Positions 56,224-64,000 of a stretch of DNA of 64,000 nt are shown here, piece after piece. Location of the stretch: the NCBI GenBank assembly GCA_027533425.1, contig JAPZUD010000001.1:434001-498000 (forward strand), given 5' to 3'. Each line of letters opens with the position of its first letter. Position 1 is the first letter of the stretch. Both the position numbers and the translations under genes were made by a program. This DNA is from Beijerinckiaceae bacterium. Lineage in GTDB: Bacteria; Pseudomonadota; Alphaproteobacteria; Rhizobiales; Beijerinckiaceae. Under the pieces are notes generated by a model. That model saw only the letters and a program-made list of their open reading frames with translations. It searched no databases and had not been told where the DNA came from.

Positions 56224-57552
56224 TCAGCCATAGAGTTTGCCGGGAAGCCACAGCGCGATGCCGGGGAACAGATAGACCAGCACCATCGCGACCAGCACGA
56301 TCCAGAGGAAGGGCATGACGCCCGAGAAGATCTGGTTGATCGTGACATGCTTCGGGGCCACGCCCTTCAGGTAGAAGGGCGCCATGGCAACAGGCGGCGA
56401 CAGGAACGACGTCTGGATGTTCAGGGCGATCAGGATGCCGAAAAACACCGGATCGACACCGAATTGCTGCAGCAGCGGCAGGAAGATCGGCACGAAGATG
56501 ACGATGATTTCCGTCCATTCCAGCGGCCAGCCCAGAACGAAGATGATGAGCTGCGTCATGATCAGGAACATGGTCGGGCTCGGGTTGAGCCAGGCCATGA
56601 AGGTTTTGATTGGTTCGTGCCCGCCGAGATAGCCGAAGATCGACGAGAAGATGAAGGACCCGACGAACAGCCAGCAGACCATGGCCGATGTCCGGGCCGT
56701 CAGATAGACCGAATCCCGCACCTTCACATAGTCGAGCGAGCGGTAAAGCGTGGCCAGCACCAGCGCCCCGATCGAGCCGATGCCTGCCGCTTCTGTCGGC
56801 GTGGCGAGGCCGAAGAAGATGGCCCCGAGCACCGAAAGGATCAGCAGCGTCAGCGGGAAGAAGCTCAGCGCGAGTTCCTTGAAGATGACAAGCACCGGAA
56901 CATTCCGCTCTTCCGGTGGCAGTTTCGGCGCCAACGATGGATTGAGCATGCAGCGCACCAGCACATAGAGCATGTACAGGGACGCCAGCATCAAGCCGGG
57001 GAAAAGCGCGGCAGCATAGAGCTTGGGCACTGAAACGCCCGCTGTCGCCCCGTAGAGGATCAGCATCACCGAGGGCGGAATCAGGATGCCGAGGCACCCG
57101 CCGGCACAGACGACGCCAGCCGAGAGCCGCACATCGTAGCCGGCGCGGAGCATGGCCGGGAAGGCGAGCAGCCCCATCAGCGTGACCACCGCGCCGACAA
57201 TGCCGGTGGCGGTCGCGAAGATCGCGCAGGTAGCGAGGGTGGCAATGGCCAGTGAGCCCGGCAGGAAGCCGAGCGCGAGCTGGAGCGAGCGGAACAATCG
57301 GTCGAGGATGTTGGCGCGCTCGATGATGTAACCCATGAAAACGAAAAGCGGGATCGAGACGAGCACGTCATTCGCCATCACGGAATACGCCCGCTGCACG
57401 ACGAGGGCGAAGACGGTATCGCCCATGGCCATGTAGCCGAAGAAGACGCCAAGGGCCATCAGCGTGAAGGCGATCGGAAAGCCCAGCATGATGAAGCCGA
57501 TGAAAAGCACCAGCATCAGCACGCCGAGTTCAGGATTGGTCAGGCCGAACAT
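56224..57552 (-). CDS. dctM: DctM, TRAP transporter large permease
   Basis: A 442-residue membrane protein with about 12 helices, the Na+-coupled transport subunit of a TRAP transporter. Typical segments: GFPIAFTLMALGVFFGY, SIPLFVFMGYIIERA and AGGCLGILIPPSVMLILYGA near residue 150. The ATG at 57552 overlaps the dctQ stop (TGATG); a GTG one codon earlier is possible. The C-terminal part has the NIQTSFLSPPVAMAPFYLKG motif of carboxylate-type DctM. Confidence 0.94.
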   Translation of the reverse strand: MFGLTNPELGVLMLVLFIGFIMLGFPIAFTLMALGVFFGYMAMGDTVFALVVQRAYSVMANDVLVSIPLFVFMGYIIERANILDRLFRSLQLALGFLPGSLAIATLATCAIFATATGIVGAVVTLMGLLAFPAMLRAGYDVRLSAGVVCAGGCLGILIPPSVMLILYGATAGVSVPKLYAAALFPGLMLASLYMLYVLVRCMLNPSLAPKLPPEERNVPVLVIFKELALSFFPLTLLILSVLGAIFFGLATPTEAAGIGSIGALVLATLYRSLDYVKVRDSVYLTARTSAMVCWLFVGSFIFSSIFGYLGGHEPIKTFMAWLNPSPTMFLIMTQLIIFVLGWPLEWTEIIVIFVPIFLPLLQQFGVDPVFFGILIALNIQTSFLSPPVAMAPFYLKGVAPKHVTINQIFSGVMPFLWIVLVAMVLVYLFPGIALWLPGKLYG

Positions 57553-58232
57553 CACGCATTCCCCTTGGCAGCGGCTTCAGCCTGTTCGAGGATCAGTTTC
57601 TCCGTTTCCTCGACATCGGAGAGGCGCTGTGGCCATTCCCCGGTCCGGAGACAGACGATGCATCGCGCGACCTCAGCGATGCCCTGGAGGACCATCAGCC
57701 CCCCGACGATCGGGATCAGCGCCTTGAAATGATACAGCGGCGGCCCGTTGGGCGAGTTGGAGGAATGTTCCTTGATGATCCACGAGAAGGACGCAAACGT
57801 GAAGCCGGCATAGCACAGGGCAAGAATGCCCGGGAAAAAGAACAGGATGTAGAGCACAAGATCGAGGACGGCCTGGCGCTTTGCCGGCCACTGGCGGTAG
57901 AGGAAATCGCCCCGGACATGGCCATTCCGGGCCAGCGCATAGGGGCCGGCCAACATGAACAGCGTGCCATAAAGGATGTAGCTCGCATCGAACGCCCATT
58001 CCGTCGGCGCACGCATGACATACCGGGCAAAGACCTCGTAGCCCATGGCGAAGGTGAGCAGCAGGATCGCCCATGCCCCCACCTTGCCGACTGCAGTCGA
58101 CAGCCGGTCAACCGCATGCAGCATGGTATCGAGGGTGAGGTTCCGGCGATTGAGGAACGCAATCACCATGAGATAGAGCACCACGGCGCCGATCAGAGCC
58201 AGCAGGATGCCCAGCAATTCCTTTGAAACCAA
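57552..58232 (-). CDS. dctQ: DctQ, TRAP transporter small permease
   Basis: A 226-residue four-helix subunit with the DctQ pattern YEVFARYVMRAPTEWAFDASYILYGTLFMLAGPYAL (in part) in the middle. It starts at a TTG preceded by GGGGGG and lies 84 bp after dctP, past a terminator-like hairpin. It bridges the binding protein and DctM. Confidence 0.92.
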   Translation of the reverse strand: MVSKELLGILLALIGAVVLYLMVIAFLNRRNLTLDTMLHAVDRLSTAVGKVGAWAILLLTFAMGYEVFARYVMRAPTEWAFDASYILYGTLFMLAGPYALARNGHVRGDFLYRQWPAKRQAVLDLVLYILFFFPGILALCYAGFTFASFSWIIKEHSSNSPNGPPLYHFKALIPIVGGLMVLQGIAEVARCIVCLRTGEWPQRLSDVEETEKLILEQAEAAAKGNA

Positions 58233-58272
58233 CGTCAGCCCCCCTGAAACCGCAGGTTTTCTTCAAAAAGAG

Positions 58273-58296
58273 ACCCGGCAGGCAAGCCCGCCGGGT
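58273..58296 (-). terminator. Terminator-like hairpin between dctP and dctQ
   Basis: ACCCGGC and GCCGGGT (58273-58279, 58290-58296) pair perfectly, with an inner GG/CC extension after one mismatch. On the minus strand the stem is followed by CTCTTTTTG. Placed 20 bp after the dctP stop inside the operon, it probably reduces transcription into dctQM so that the binding protein is made in excess. Confidence 0.75.
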
Positions 58297-58316
58297 ACAG
58301 GATCGGATGAAGACGA

Positions 58317-59432
58317 TCAACCCTTGCTGAAATGGGCAGCGGCCATCGCGCGCGGCGGCGTATTGGTCCGCTCATAGGCCAGCGTACGCTTGGTCCAGGC
58401 CTTCTGGCTGTCGACGACCTTCTTGAAGAAGGCGTTTTCGGCCGACAGCTTGTCAATGACCTTGGTCCAGGCATTGAGTTGTGCCTGCAGCACGGCGTCC
58501 GGCGTCTCGATAATGTTCACGCCCTTGGCCTTCAGGCCCTCCATGTCCTTGGAATAACGGTCGAGCGCCTTCCAGAGCATGTCCGACGAGGCCGATTCCG
58601 CCGCATAGCGGACGATCGACTTCAGTTCGGCCGGCAGAGCCTCGAACTTGGCCTTGTTGAAGATGACCTCGAAGGCTTCCGCGTCCTGATGGAAGGAGCG
58701 CATCATGTAGACCTTGGAGACATCCTGGAAGCCGAGCAGCGAATCCGAGGACGGGTTGTTGAATTCGGCGCCGTCGATCACGCCGCGCTCGAGTGCCGGG
58801 ACGATTTCACCACCGGCCAGGATCGTGACGGCCGCACCCATTTCGCGCATCAGGTCGGCAGCGAGGCCAACGGTGCGGTACTTAAGGCCCTTGAAATCAT
58901 CGGCGGTCTTGATTTCCTTCTTGAACCAGCCGAGCGGCTGGCAGGGCATCGGGCCGGTCAGGAAGCCGACAAGGTTGAGCTTCAGGATGCCGCCCACCAG
59001 CTCGTTGTAGAGCTCGTAGCCGCCACCATACTTCATCCAGCCGAGGAAGCTGTTCGCATCCCAGCCAAGCGCCGGCGGCGTGCCGAACAGCGAGAACGCC
59101 TTGTTCTTGCCGTACCAGTAGGCGCAAACGCCATGGCCGCCATCGAGAATGCCGGCATTGACGGCATCCTGCAGCTGGAAGGCCGGCACGACAGTGCCCG
59201 CCGCAAGAACCTCGAGCTTCAGGCGGTTGCCGGCCATCTCGTTGACGCGGGTCGCGAAATCCTGGGCGAATTCGTGGAAGATATCCTTGGTCGGCCAGGT
59301 CGACTGGAACTTCCAGTTCACTGTCTGCGCGCGGCTGACCTGCGGCATCGCCACGGTCGCGGCGCCACCGGCCGCGAGGCCGGTCACGAAGCGGCGGCGG
59401 CTCGTCGATTTCGTCTTGGTCACGTCGGTCAT
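58317..59432 (-). CDS. dctP: DctP, TRAP transporter solute-binding protein
   Basis: A 371-residue periplasmic receptor exported by the Tat route (STSRRRFVTG then a hydrophobic stretch; cleavage near SRAQT). The mature part begins VNWKFQSTWPTKDIFHEF and includes GGHGVCAYWYGKN and FNNPSSDSLLGFQD, features of the subgroup that binds 2-oxo acids, lactate or aromatic acids (TakP/FcbT1-like). The conserved carboxylate-binding Arg is in GLKYRTVGLA. GAGGAGAGG precedes the ATG at 59432. First gene of dctPQM. Confidence 0.93.
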   Translation of the reverse strand: MTDVTKTKSTSRRRFVTGLAAGGAATVAMPQVSRAQTVNWKFQSTWPTKDIFHEFAQDFATRVNEMAGNRLKLEVLAAGTVVPAFQLQDAVNAGILDGGHGVCAYWYGKNKAFSLFGTPPALGWDANSFLGWMKYGGGYELYNELVGGILKLNLVGFLTGPMPCQPLGWFKKEIKTADDFKGLKYRTVGLAADLMREMGAAVTILAGGEIVPALERGVIDGAEFNNPSSDSLLGFQDVSKVYMMRSFHQDAEAFEVIFNKAKFEALPAELKSIVRYAAESASSDMLWKALDRYSKDMEGLKAKGVNIIETPDAVLQAQLNAWTKVIDKLSAENAFFKKVVDSQKAWTKRTLAYERTNTPPRAMAAAHFSKG

Positions 59433-59451
59433 GGTTCCTCTCCTCAAAGCT

Positions 59452-59467
59452 CGGCGTTGCAACGCCG
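59452..59467. promoter_or_regulatory. 16-bp perfect palindrome 20 bp upstream of dctP
   Basis: CGGCGTTGCAACGCCG is fully palindromic and lies in the short leader before dctP. Its location near the start codon fits a repressor operator. No matching regulator gene is in the window. Confidence 0.5.
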
Positions 59468-59526
59468 TATTCGTGCTTGCCGAGAGGATAAGGCGCACCC
59501 GGCAAGGATCAAGGGCTGCGGGCACG

Positions 59527-59540
59527 ATTATCCGAATAAT
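59527..59540. promoter_or_regulatory. 14-bp near-palindrome in the dctP upstream region
   Basis: ATTATCCGAATAAT is palindromic except for one central mismatch, in an AT-rich patch between the BKACE stop and dctP. It could be an operator or contain -10 elements. A different sequence from the palindrome at 59452, so perhaps a second regulator. Confidence 0.4.
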
Positions 59541-59597
59541 GAATTCTCTACGGCTTGCGCGAATGCGACAGCCGCGTGTTGCCATGGGCCGGCAACA

Positions 59598-60530
59598 TCA
59601 GAAGGCTACCTTGTCCGCCCCCTTCAGATTCAGGATCTGGCGCGCATCCGCCGGGCTGGCCACTTCGAGGCCGAGGCCCTCGATGATCTGGCGCGCGGCA
59701 CGGACCTGCTGCGCGTTGGATTCTGCCATCCGGCCCGGGCCGATCCAGAGCGAATCCTCCAGGCCGACACGCAGGTTGCCGCCCATCGACACTGCCATCG
59801 CGGCTATCGCCAGCTGGTTGCGCCCGGCGCCAAGCACCGACCAATGGTAGTCATCGCCGAACAGGCGGTCGGCTGTGCGCTTCATATGGGCCACATCCTC
59901 CGGATGGCCGCCGATCCCGCCAAGGATGCCGAAGACCGACTGGACAAAGAAGGGCGGCTTGACGAGCCCGCGATCCGCGAAATGCGCGAGCGTATAGAGA
60001 TGGCCGATATCATAGCATTCAATCTCGAACCGTGTGCCGTTCTCGGCGCAGGTCGTCAGGATATTCTCGATATCCTGGAAGGTATTCTTGAAGATGCGGT
60101 CCTTCGACCCTTCGAGATAGGGCCGCTCCCAGTCATGCTGGAATTCCGTGAAGCGGCCGAGCATCGGATAGAGCCCGAAATTCATTGATCCCATATTGAG
60201 CGAGGCGACTTCCGGCTTGAAGACCGCGCAGGGCCGCAGCCGTTCCTCGACCAGCATGGTCGGGGCGCCGCCGGTCGTGATGTTGATCACGGCATCCGAG
60301 CGCTGCTTGATAATCGGCAGGAACTTGGCAAAGGCCTCGGGCGACTGGTCGGGCTTGCCAGTCACCGGGTCGCGGGCATGCACATGCACGAGGGCAGCGC
60401 CAGCCTCGGCGGCGCCGACCGCCGCATCGATGATCTCCTCCGGCGTGACCGGCAGATAGGGCGACATGGACGGCGTATGGATCGCACCGGTCACGGCACA
60501 GGTGATGAGGACCTTGCGGTTCTTGCTCAT
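59598..60530 (-). CDS. Beta-keto acid cleavage enzyme (BKACE, DUF849)
   Basis: A 310-residue TIM-barrel metalloenzyme of the BKACE family, which condenses a beta-keto acid with acetyl-CoA and cleaves it to acetoacetate and a new acyl-CoA. The Zn2+ ligands H49 and H51 (LVHVHARD) and a C-terminal Glu (GLEDSLW) are visible, as are CAVTGAIHTPSMSPYLPVTP and SLNMGSMNFG. Members act on 3-keto-5-aminohexanoate, dehydrocarnitine, 3-oxoadipate-like and other substrates; the one here is not predictable. It lies 2 bp after a 3-hydroxyacyl dehydrogenase gene, which could supply its beta-keto substrate. Confidence 0.92.
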   Translation of the reverse strand: MSKNRKVLITCAVTGAIHTPSMSPYLPVTPEEIIDAAVGAAEAGAALVHVHARDPVTGKPDQSPEAFAKFLPIIKQRSDAVINITTGGAPTMLVEERLRPCAVFKPEVASLNMGSMNFGLYPMLGRFTEFQHDWERPYLEGSKDRIFKNTFQDIENILTTCAENGTRFEIECYDIGHLYTLAHFADRGLVKPPFFVQSVFGILGGIGGHPEDVAHMKRTADRLFGDDYHWSVLGAGRNQLAIAAMAVSMGGNLRVGLEDSLWIGPGRMAESNAQQVRAARQIIEGLGLEVASPADARQILNLKGADKVAF

Positions 60531-60532
60531 GA

Positions 60533-61486
60533 TCAGGCTCCAGAAGGTTTGCGCTTGGCGTTTCGTTTATGCGCCTTGAGCGCGGCAAGCCGTGTATCGC
60601 GCCAGTCCGATACGCGTTTGACGACCTCCGGCGAGGGCATGTCACCCCATTCCGCGAGAATCCGGCCGACATTGGCCTCGCCGAACGGATCGCCGCCCTG
60701 GCATTCCTCCGCAATCCGGGTGAGGGAGGGACCATAGCGGCGGCAATAATCCCCGATTCCGGCGGGTGCATTCAGTTCGATTGTCTCGAACGGGCCCATG
60801 AAGGACCAGCGCAGGCCGAGCCCGTCCTTGATCGTCTTGTCGAGATCCTGTGGCGAGCAGATGCCCGATCCGACAATCCGGAAGGCCTCGGCCAGAAGCA
60901 CGGCTTGCAGCCGGTTCAGCACGAAGCCGGGATGTTCCTTGCGCAGGACAATCGGGACCTGCTTCGCCTTTTCATAGATCCGTTTCGCCCGCGCCACGAC
61001 GGCTGTCGATGTCCATGGCGCCGGCGCCAGCTCGACGATCGGCACGAGATGCGGCGGGTTGACAGGATGCGCGACGAGACAGCGATTCCGGCCGTTCAAC
61101 CCCTCCGCAAAACGCGAGGCGATGATGAAGCTGGTGGACGAAGCAAGGATGCAGGAACGCGGCGCCAGCCGGTCCATCTCGGCGAAAAGCGCCTGCTTGG
61201 CCTCGACGGTTTCCGGCCCGTTTTCCTGCGCCAGTTTCGCACCCTTCAGCGCATCGGCCAGGTCCTTCGCCACGCGGATCCGGGCCAGCGAAGCCTTGGC
61301 ATCGTCGACAAGCCCGAACCCGGCCAGCTCGCGCAGGTTGCGGCCGATATGCGCCCGGGCCTTGGCGGCAACGCCCGGCACGACATCGTAGAGCGCCACC
61401 TCGAAACCGTTTCCGGCGAACACGGTGGCCCAGGCCCGCCCGATCAGGCCCGAGCCGATAATCGCAATCTTGTCCGTCACAGCCAC
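60533..61486 (-). CDS. 3-hydroxyacyl-CoA dehydrogenase family protein (lambda-crystallin/carnitine dehydrogenase-like)
   Basis: A 317-residue NAD+-dependent dehydrogenase with the dinucleotide motif GSGLIGRAW near residue 11 and the catalytic His H140 in AHPVNPPHLVPIVEL. The C-terminal GLRWSFMGPFETIELNAPAGI is characteristic of the lambda-crystallin/L-gulonate 3-dehydrogenase and carnitine dehydrogenase group, which oxidises free beta-hydroxy acids rather than CoA esters. The start is a GTG (61486, or 61480) overlapping the LivMGF stop, and BKACE follows after 2 bp. Together the two enzymes make a beta-hydroxy acid to acyl-CoA route. Confidence 0.88.
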   Translation of the reverse strand: MAVTDKIAIIGSGLIGRAWATVFAGNGFEVALYDVVPGVAAKARAHIGRNLRELAGFGLVDDAKASLARIRVAKDLADALKGAKLAQENGPETVEAKQALFAEMDRLAPRSCILASSTSFIIASRFAEGLNGRNRCLVAHPVNPPHLVPIVELAPAPWTSTAVVARAKRIYEKAKQVPIVLRKEHPGFVLNRLQAVLLAEAFRIVGSGICSPQDLDKTIKDGLGLRWSFMGPFETIELNAPAGIGDYCRRYGPSLTRIAEECQGGDPFGEANVGRILAEWGDMPSPEVVKRVSDWRDTRLAALKAHKRNAKRKPSGA

Positions 61487-64000
61487 AGAACCTTTCTGCG
61501 CAAGTCGAGATCATCCAGCAGGGCCTTGCACGGCCCGGTATGGGTCACGGCCCCGCGTTCCAGCACAACCGCCCGGTCAGCGAGGGCCAGCGCAAGGTCA
61601 AGATGGTGGTCGACGATGATGATCGCGATTTCCTGCCGGAGCTTGTCGAACGCCTCGAACAATTCCTCGACGATTGCCGGCGCCAGCCCTTCGAAGGGCT
61701 CATCCAGCAGCAGGATCCGCGTATCACCGGTCAGCGCGCGGGCCACCGCCACCATCTGCTGCTCGCCACCCGAGAGATAATCCGCCGGCGAGAGCCAGCG
61801 CTCGCGGATGCGGGGGAAGAACGAGAAGACCTTGTCCTCGTCCCAGAAGGTGCCCGCGCCATTGCGCCGCTTCAGGCGGCCGAGTTCCATGTTCTCCTTG
61901 ACGCTCATCCCCGCGAACAGCCCACGACCCTGCGGAACATAGGACACGCCCTGTCGGGTGATCTGGGCCGAGCTCAGCCCGTCGAGCCGTGTTTCGTCGA
62001 GCCTGATCGAGCCCGAGGCCGGCGGCGCAATGCCAACCAGAGTCTTGAGCAGGGTGGATTTGCCCGCCCCGTTGCGGCCGAGCAGGGCAACGATCTCGTT
62101 CCGGTGCACCTCGAGGGCCACATCGCGCAGGATATGACTCTTGCCGTAGAAGGTGTTCACGCCCTCCAGCGCGAGCAGGGTCTCGTCCCGCGCGGCACTG
62201 GCCCGCGGCTTGGCGGCGAGGGCATGGCTGCCCGATCCAATGTAAACTTCCTGCACGCGCGGCGAACTGCGCGCCGTCTCGACAGACCCGTCGACCAGCA
62301 CCGAACCCTCGTTCATGACCGTGACATGATCCGCGATCTGGAAGACGCGGTCGATATCATGCTCGACGAGCAGCACCGGGAGGTCAGCGGAGATGGCCTT
62401 GATCAGAAGCCCGACACGCTCGCGTTCCGCCGCGGCGAGGCCCGCCAGCGGCTCGTCAAGCAGGAGGATGCGTGGTTTGGTTGCCAGGGCGAGCGACATA
62501 TCGAGCAGCCTTTGGCCACCATAGCTGAGCGAGCCGGCTTCCGCCTGCTCGACGCCGGCAAGCCCCATCGTCCGCAGGATACCAAGACATTCGGTATTGA
62601 CGCTCTGGAGAGTCTTGGCAGGCCGCCACGGATCAAACGCCTGAGGCGAGCGGGCCTGACAGGCCAGCCGGACATTCTCCTCCACCGAAAGGCCGGGGAA
62701 AAGATTGGTGATCTGGAAGGAACGGCCGATTCCCGCTTGCGTCAGCTTTTCGGGCGTCAGGCCGGAAACCACGCGGCCGGCCAGCCGGACCTCACCCTGA
62801 TGCAGCGGGAACAGGCCCGAAATCAGATTGAAGGCGGTCGTCTTGCCGGCCCCGTTCGGGCCGATCAGCGCATGCAGGCTCCGGTCCCGCACGTCGAAGC
62901 TGACGCCCTGCACCGCCTTGATCCCTCCGAAATGCCGCACCATGTCCTTGGCCTGCAGCACCGGTCCATCGCCGAGCAGGGAATCCGGTTTGAGGAAATT
63001 CGGCAGCGTGACCGCCCCGGCCTGCCGCGCGGCCATCGCCGCATCCTGCACCACAACCTTGCGGAAGGGGCGCAGCAGCCGCTCGGCCATGCCGACAAGG
63101 CCCGTGGGTGAAAACAGGATGAAGGCGACGAACAGCAACCCGAACCAGAGCAGCCAGTTCTCGGTCAGGCTGGAGAGATAGTCGCGGAAAATCACGAAGA
63201 ACAACGCGCCCAAAGCCGGGCCGAGGAAAGAGCGCATGCCCCCGATCACCACCATGGCGAGGAGTTCGCCCGAAAAGGCCACCGAGATCGGTTCGGCCGA
63301 GGTCATGCGGTTGTTGAAGAGCAGCAGCGTCCCCGCGAGACCGGTCAGGCTGGCCGAGACGACGAAGGCCAGCAGCTTGTAGCGGTCTACGGCATAGCCG
63401 ATGAAGCGCGCGCGCTGCTCGTTCTCGCGGATGGCGACCAGCGTTGTCCCGACAGGCGAGCGATGGAAGCGCCAGAGAATATAGACGACGATCATCCCGA
63501 TCGTTGCGACCAGCGTGTAGAAGTTCTGCGCCTGCTCGAAATCGATCCCGCCGAACAGCGGGCGCTTGATGCCGCCCAGCCCGTCTTCACCGCCGGTCAC
63601 GGCGGTCCAGCGGAACGCGATCGAATAGAGCATCGCGGCGAGGGCGAGGGTCAGCAGCGAGAAATAGACGCCGCGCCGCCGGAGGATGAGCGCACCGAAG
63701 ACGGTGGCGACCACGGCAACCAGCCCCACGGCCCCGAGGATCGGCAAGAGGAAATGCCCCGGCAGCAGCTCCCGTTGCAGAAGCCCGGCCGCATAGGCGG
63801 CGAGCCCGAACCAGGCGCCATGGCCGAACGAGACGAGCCCCGTCGTTCCGACAAGGATGTTCAGCGCCATGCAAGCCATGGCAAAGACGACAACTTCGGT
63901 AGCGGATGTGGTCCCGAGGCCGATCGCCCGCATGAAGAAGGGCAGGATCAGCAGCAGAATGGCGGCGATGACGAGCGGGAGCCGCTCACGCAGGAAGGCG
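61477..64000 (-). CDS. LivM-LivG-LivF fusion, branched-chain amino acid type ABC transporter (5' end outside window)
   Basis: A single frame of more than 840 residues, open to the right edge. It starts, as far as seen, with LivM permease helices (RLPLVIAAILLLILPFF, then GLVSFGHGAWFGLAAYAAG), followed after a linker of about 30 residues by a LivG ATPase (Walker A GPNGAGKTT, signature LSYGGQRLL, Walker B ILLLDEPLAGL) and a LivF ATPase (Walker A GRNGAGKST, signature LSGGEQQM, Walker B ILLLDEPFEGLAP). These are normally three proteins. LivH and the binding protein should lie outside the window. Its stop overlaps the dehydrogenase start, so the importer and the BKACE route are coupled; the substrate may be a hydroxy or amino acid rather than leucine. 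Confidence 0.92.
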   Translation of the reverse strand, partial: AFLRERLPLVIAAILLLILPFFMRAIGLGTTSATEVVVFAMACMALNILVGTTGLVSFGHGAWFGLAAYAAGLLQRELLPGHFLLPILGAVGLVAVVATVFGALILRRRGVYFSLLTLALAAMLYSIAFRWTAVTGGEDGLGGIKRPLFGGIDFEQAQNFYTLVATIGMIVVYILWRFHRSPVGTTLVAIRENEQRARFIGYAVDRYKLLAFVVSASLTGLAGTLLLFNNRMTSAEPISVAFSGELLAMVVIGGMRSFLGPALGALFFVIFRDYLSSLTENWLLWFGLLFVAFILFSPTGLVGMAERLLRPFRKVVVQDAAMAARQAGAVTLPNFLKPDSLLGDGPVLQAKDMVRHFGGIKAVQGVSFDVRDRSLHALIGPNGAGKTTAFNLISGLFPLHQGEVRLAGRVVSGLTPEKLTQAGIGRSFQITNLFPGLSVEENVRLACQARSPQAFDPWRPAKTLQSVNTECLGILRTMGLAGVEQAEAGSLSYGGQRLLDMSLALATKPRILLLDEPLAGLAAAERERVGLLIKAISADLPVLLVEHDIDRVFQIADHVTVMNEGSVLVDGSVETARSSPRVQEVYIGSGSHALAAKPRASAARDETLLALEGVNTFYGKSHILRDVALEVHRNEIVALLGRNGAGKSTLLKTLVGIAPPASGSIRLDETRLDGLSSAQITRQGVSYVPQGRGLFAGMSVKENMELGRLKRRNGAGTFWDEDKVFSFFPRIRERWLSPADYLSGGEQQMVAVARALTGDTRILLLDEPFEGLAPAIVEELFEAFDKLRQEIAIIIVDHHLDLALALADRAVVLERGAVTHTGPCKALLDDLDLRRKVLWL

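Overview
The window is a GC-rich, gene-dense stretch of an alphaproteobacterial chromosome, most likely from Hyphomicrobiales (Rhizobiales). The support is indirect: a near-consensus Irr-type iron control element upstream of fbpA, a DUF2865 protein, the adjacent maf-yacG pair and Tat-exported solute-binding proteins. A convincing bciA gene (8-vinyl reductase of (bacterio)chlorophyll synthesis) suggests a phototroph or a descendant of one. I see no rRNA, IS element, prophage, CRISPR array or obvious pseudogene. There are two tRNA genes (Phe-GAA and Gln-CTG).

Layout. 1-2.6 kb: tctCBA tricarboxylate transporter (tctA cut by the window edge). 2.9-7.2 kb: maf, yacG, an aldo/keto reductase, an alpha-methylacyl-CoA racemase-like protein and an acyl-CoA dehydrogenase. 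7.3-9.3 kb: a membrane-anchored class III nucleotide cyclase, divergent from a complete peptide ABC operon (9.5-15.2 kb). 15.2-17.7 kb: an M20 amidohydrolase and a Cys/Met-metabolism PLP enzyme. 17.7-21.3 kb: phnCDEE phosphonate-type importer. 21.4-24.4 kb: a coupled trio of phosphotransferase, atypical acyl-CoA dehydrogenase and SDR. 24.5-27.2 kb: an NMT1/THI5-type ABC importer. 27.3-35.3 kb: a second peptide ABC operon led by a gamma-glutamyltransferase-like enzyme and a DUF1028 protein. 35.4-45.0 kb: a third peptide-type ABC system split over two divergent operons, with a creatininase-family protein, a polysaccharide-deacetylase-family protein, a MarR regulator, a ketopantoate-reductase-like protein and an SDR. 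45-49 kb: a DHH phosphoesterase, tRNA-Phe, a Crp/Fnr regulator and an AsmA protein. 49.2-50.6 kb: a 3-oxoacid CoA-transferase. 50.7-53.5 kb: fbpAB iron importer behind the iron control element. 53.6-56.1 kb: DUF2865 protein, tRNA-Gln, bciA. 56.2-59.4 kb: dctPQM TRAP transporter. 59.6-64 kb: a beta-keto acid cleavage enzyme, a 3-hydroxyacyl dehydrogenase and a LivM-LivG-LivF triple fusion that runs off the window.

The theme is scavenging of organic solutes: eight or nine transport systems, many coupled to acyl-CoA, peptide or amide catabolism. Three parts look least described. One is the kinase/acyl-CoA dehydrogenase/SDR trio, which resembles the levulinate and ACAD10/11 4-hydroxyacyl-CoA route. 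Another is the signal-less GGT plus DUF1028 peptide operon. The third is the MarR-controlled creatininase/deacetylase transporter locus. Non-coding structure is also present: hairpins directly after three solute-binding-protein genes, and perfect palindromes upstream of two transporter operons.
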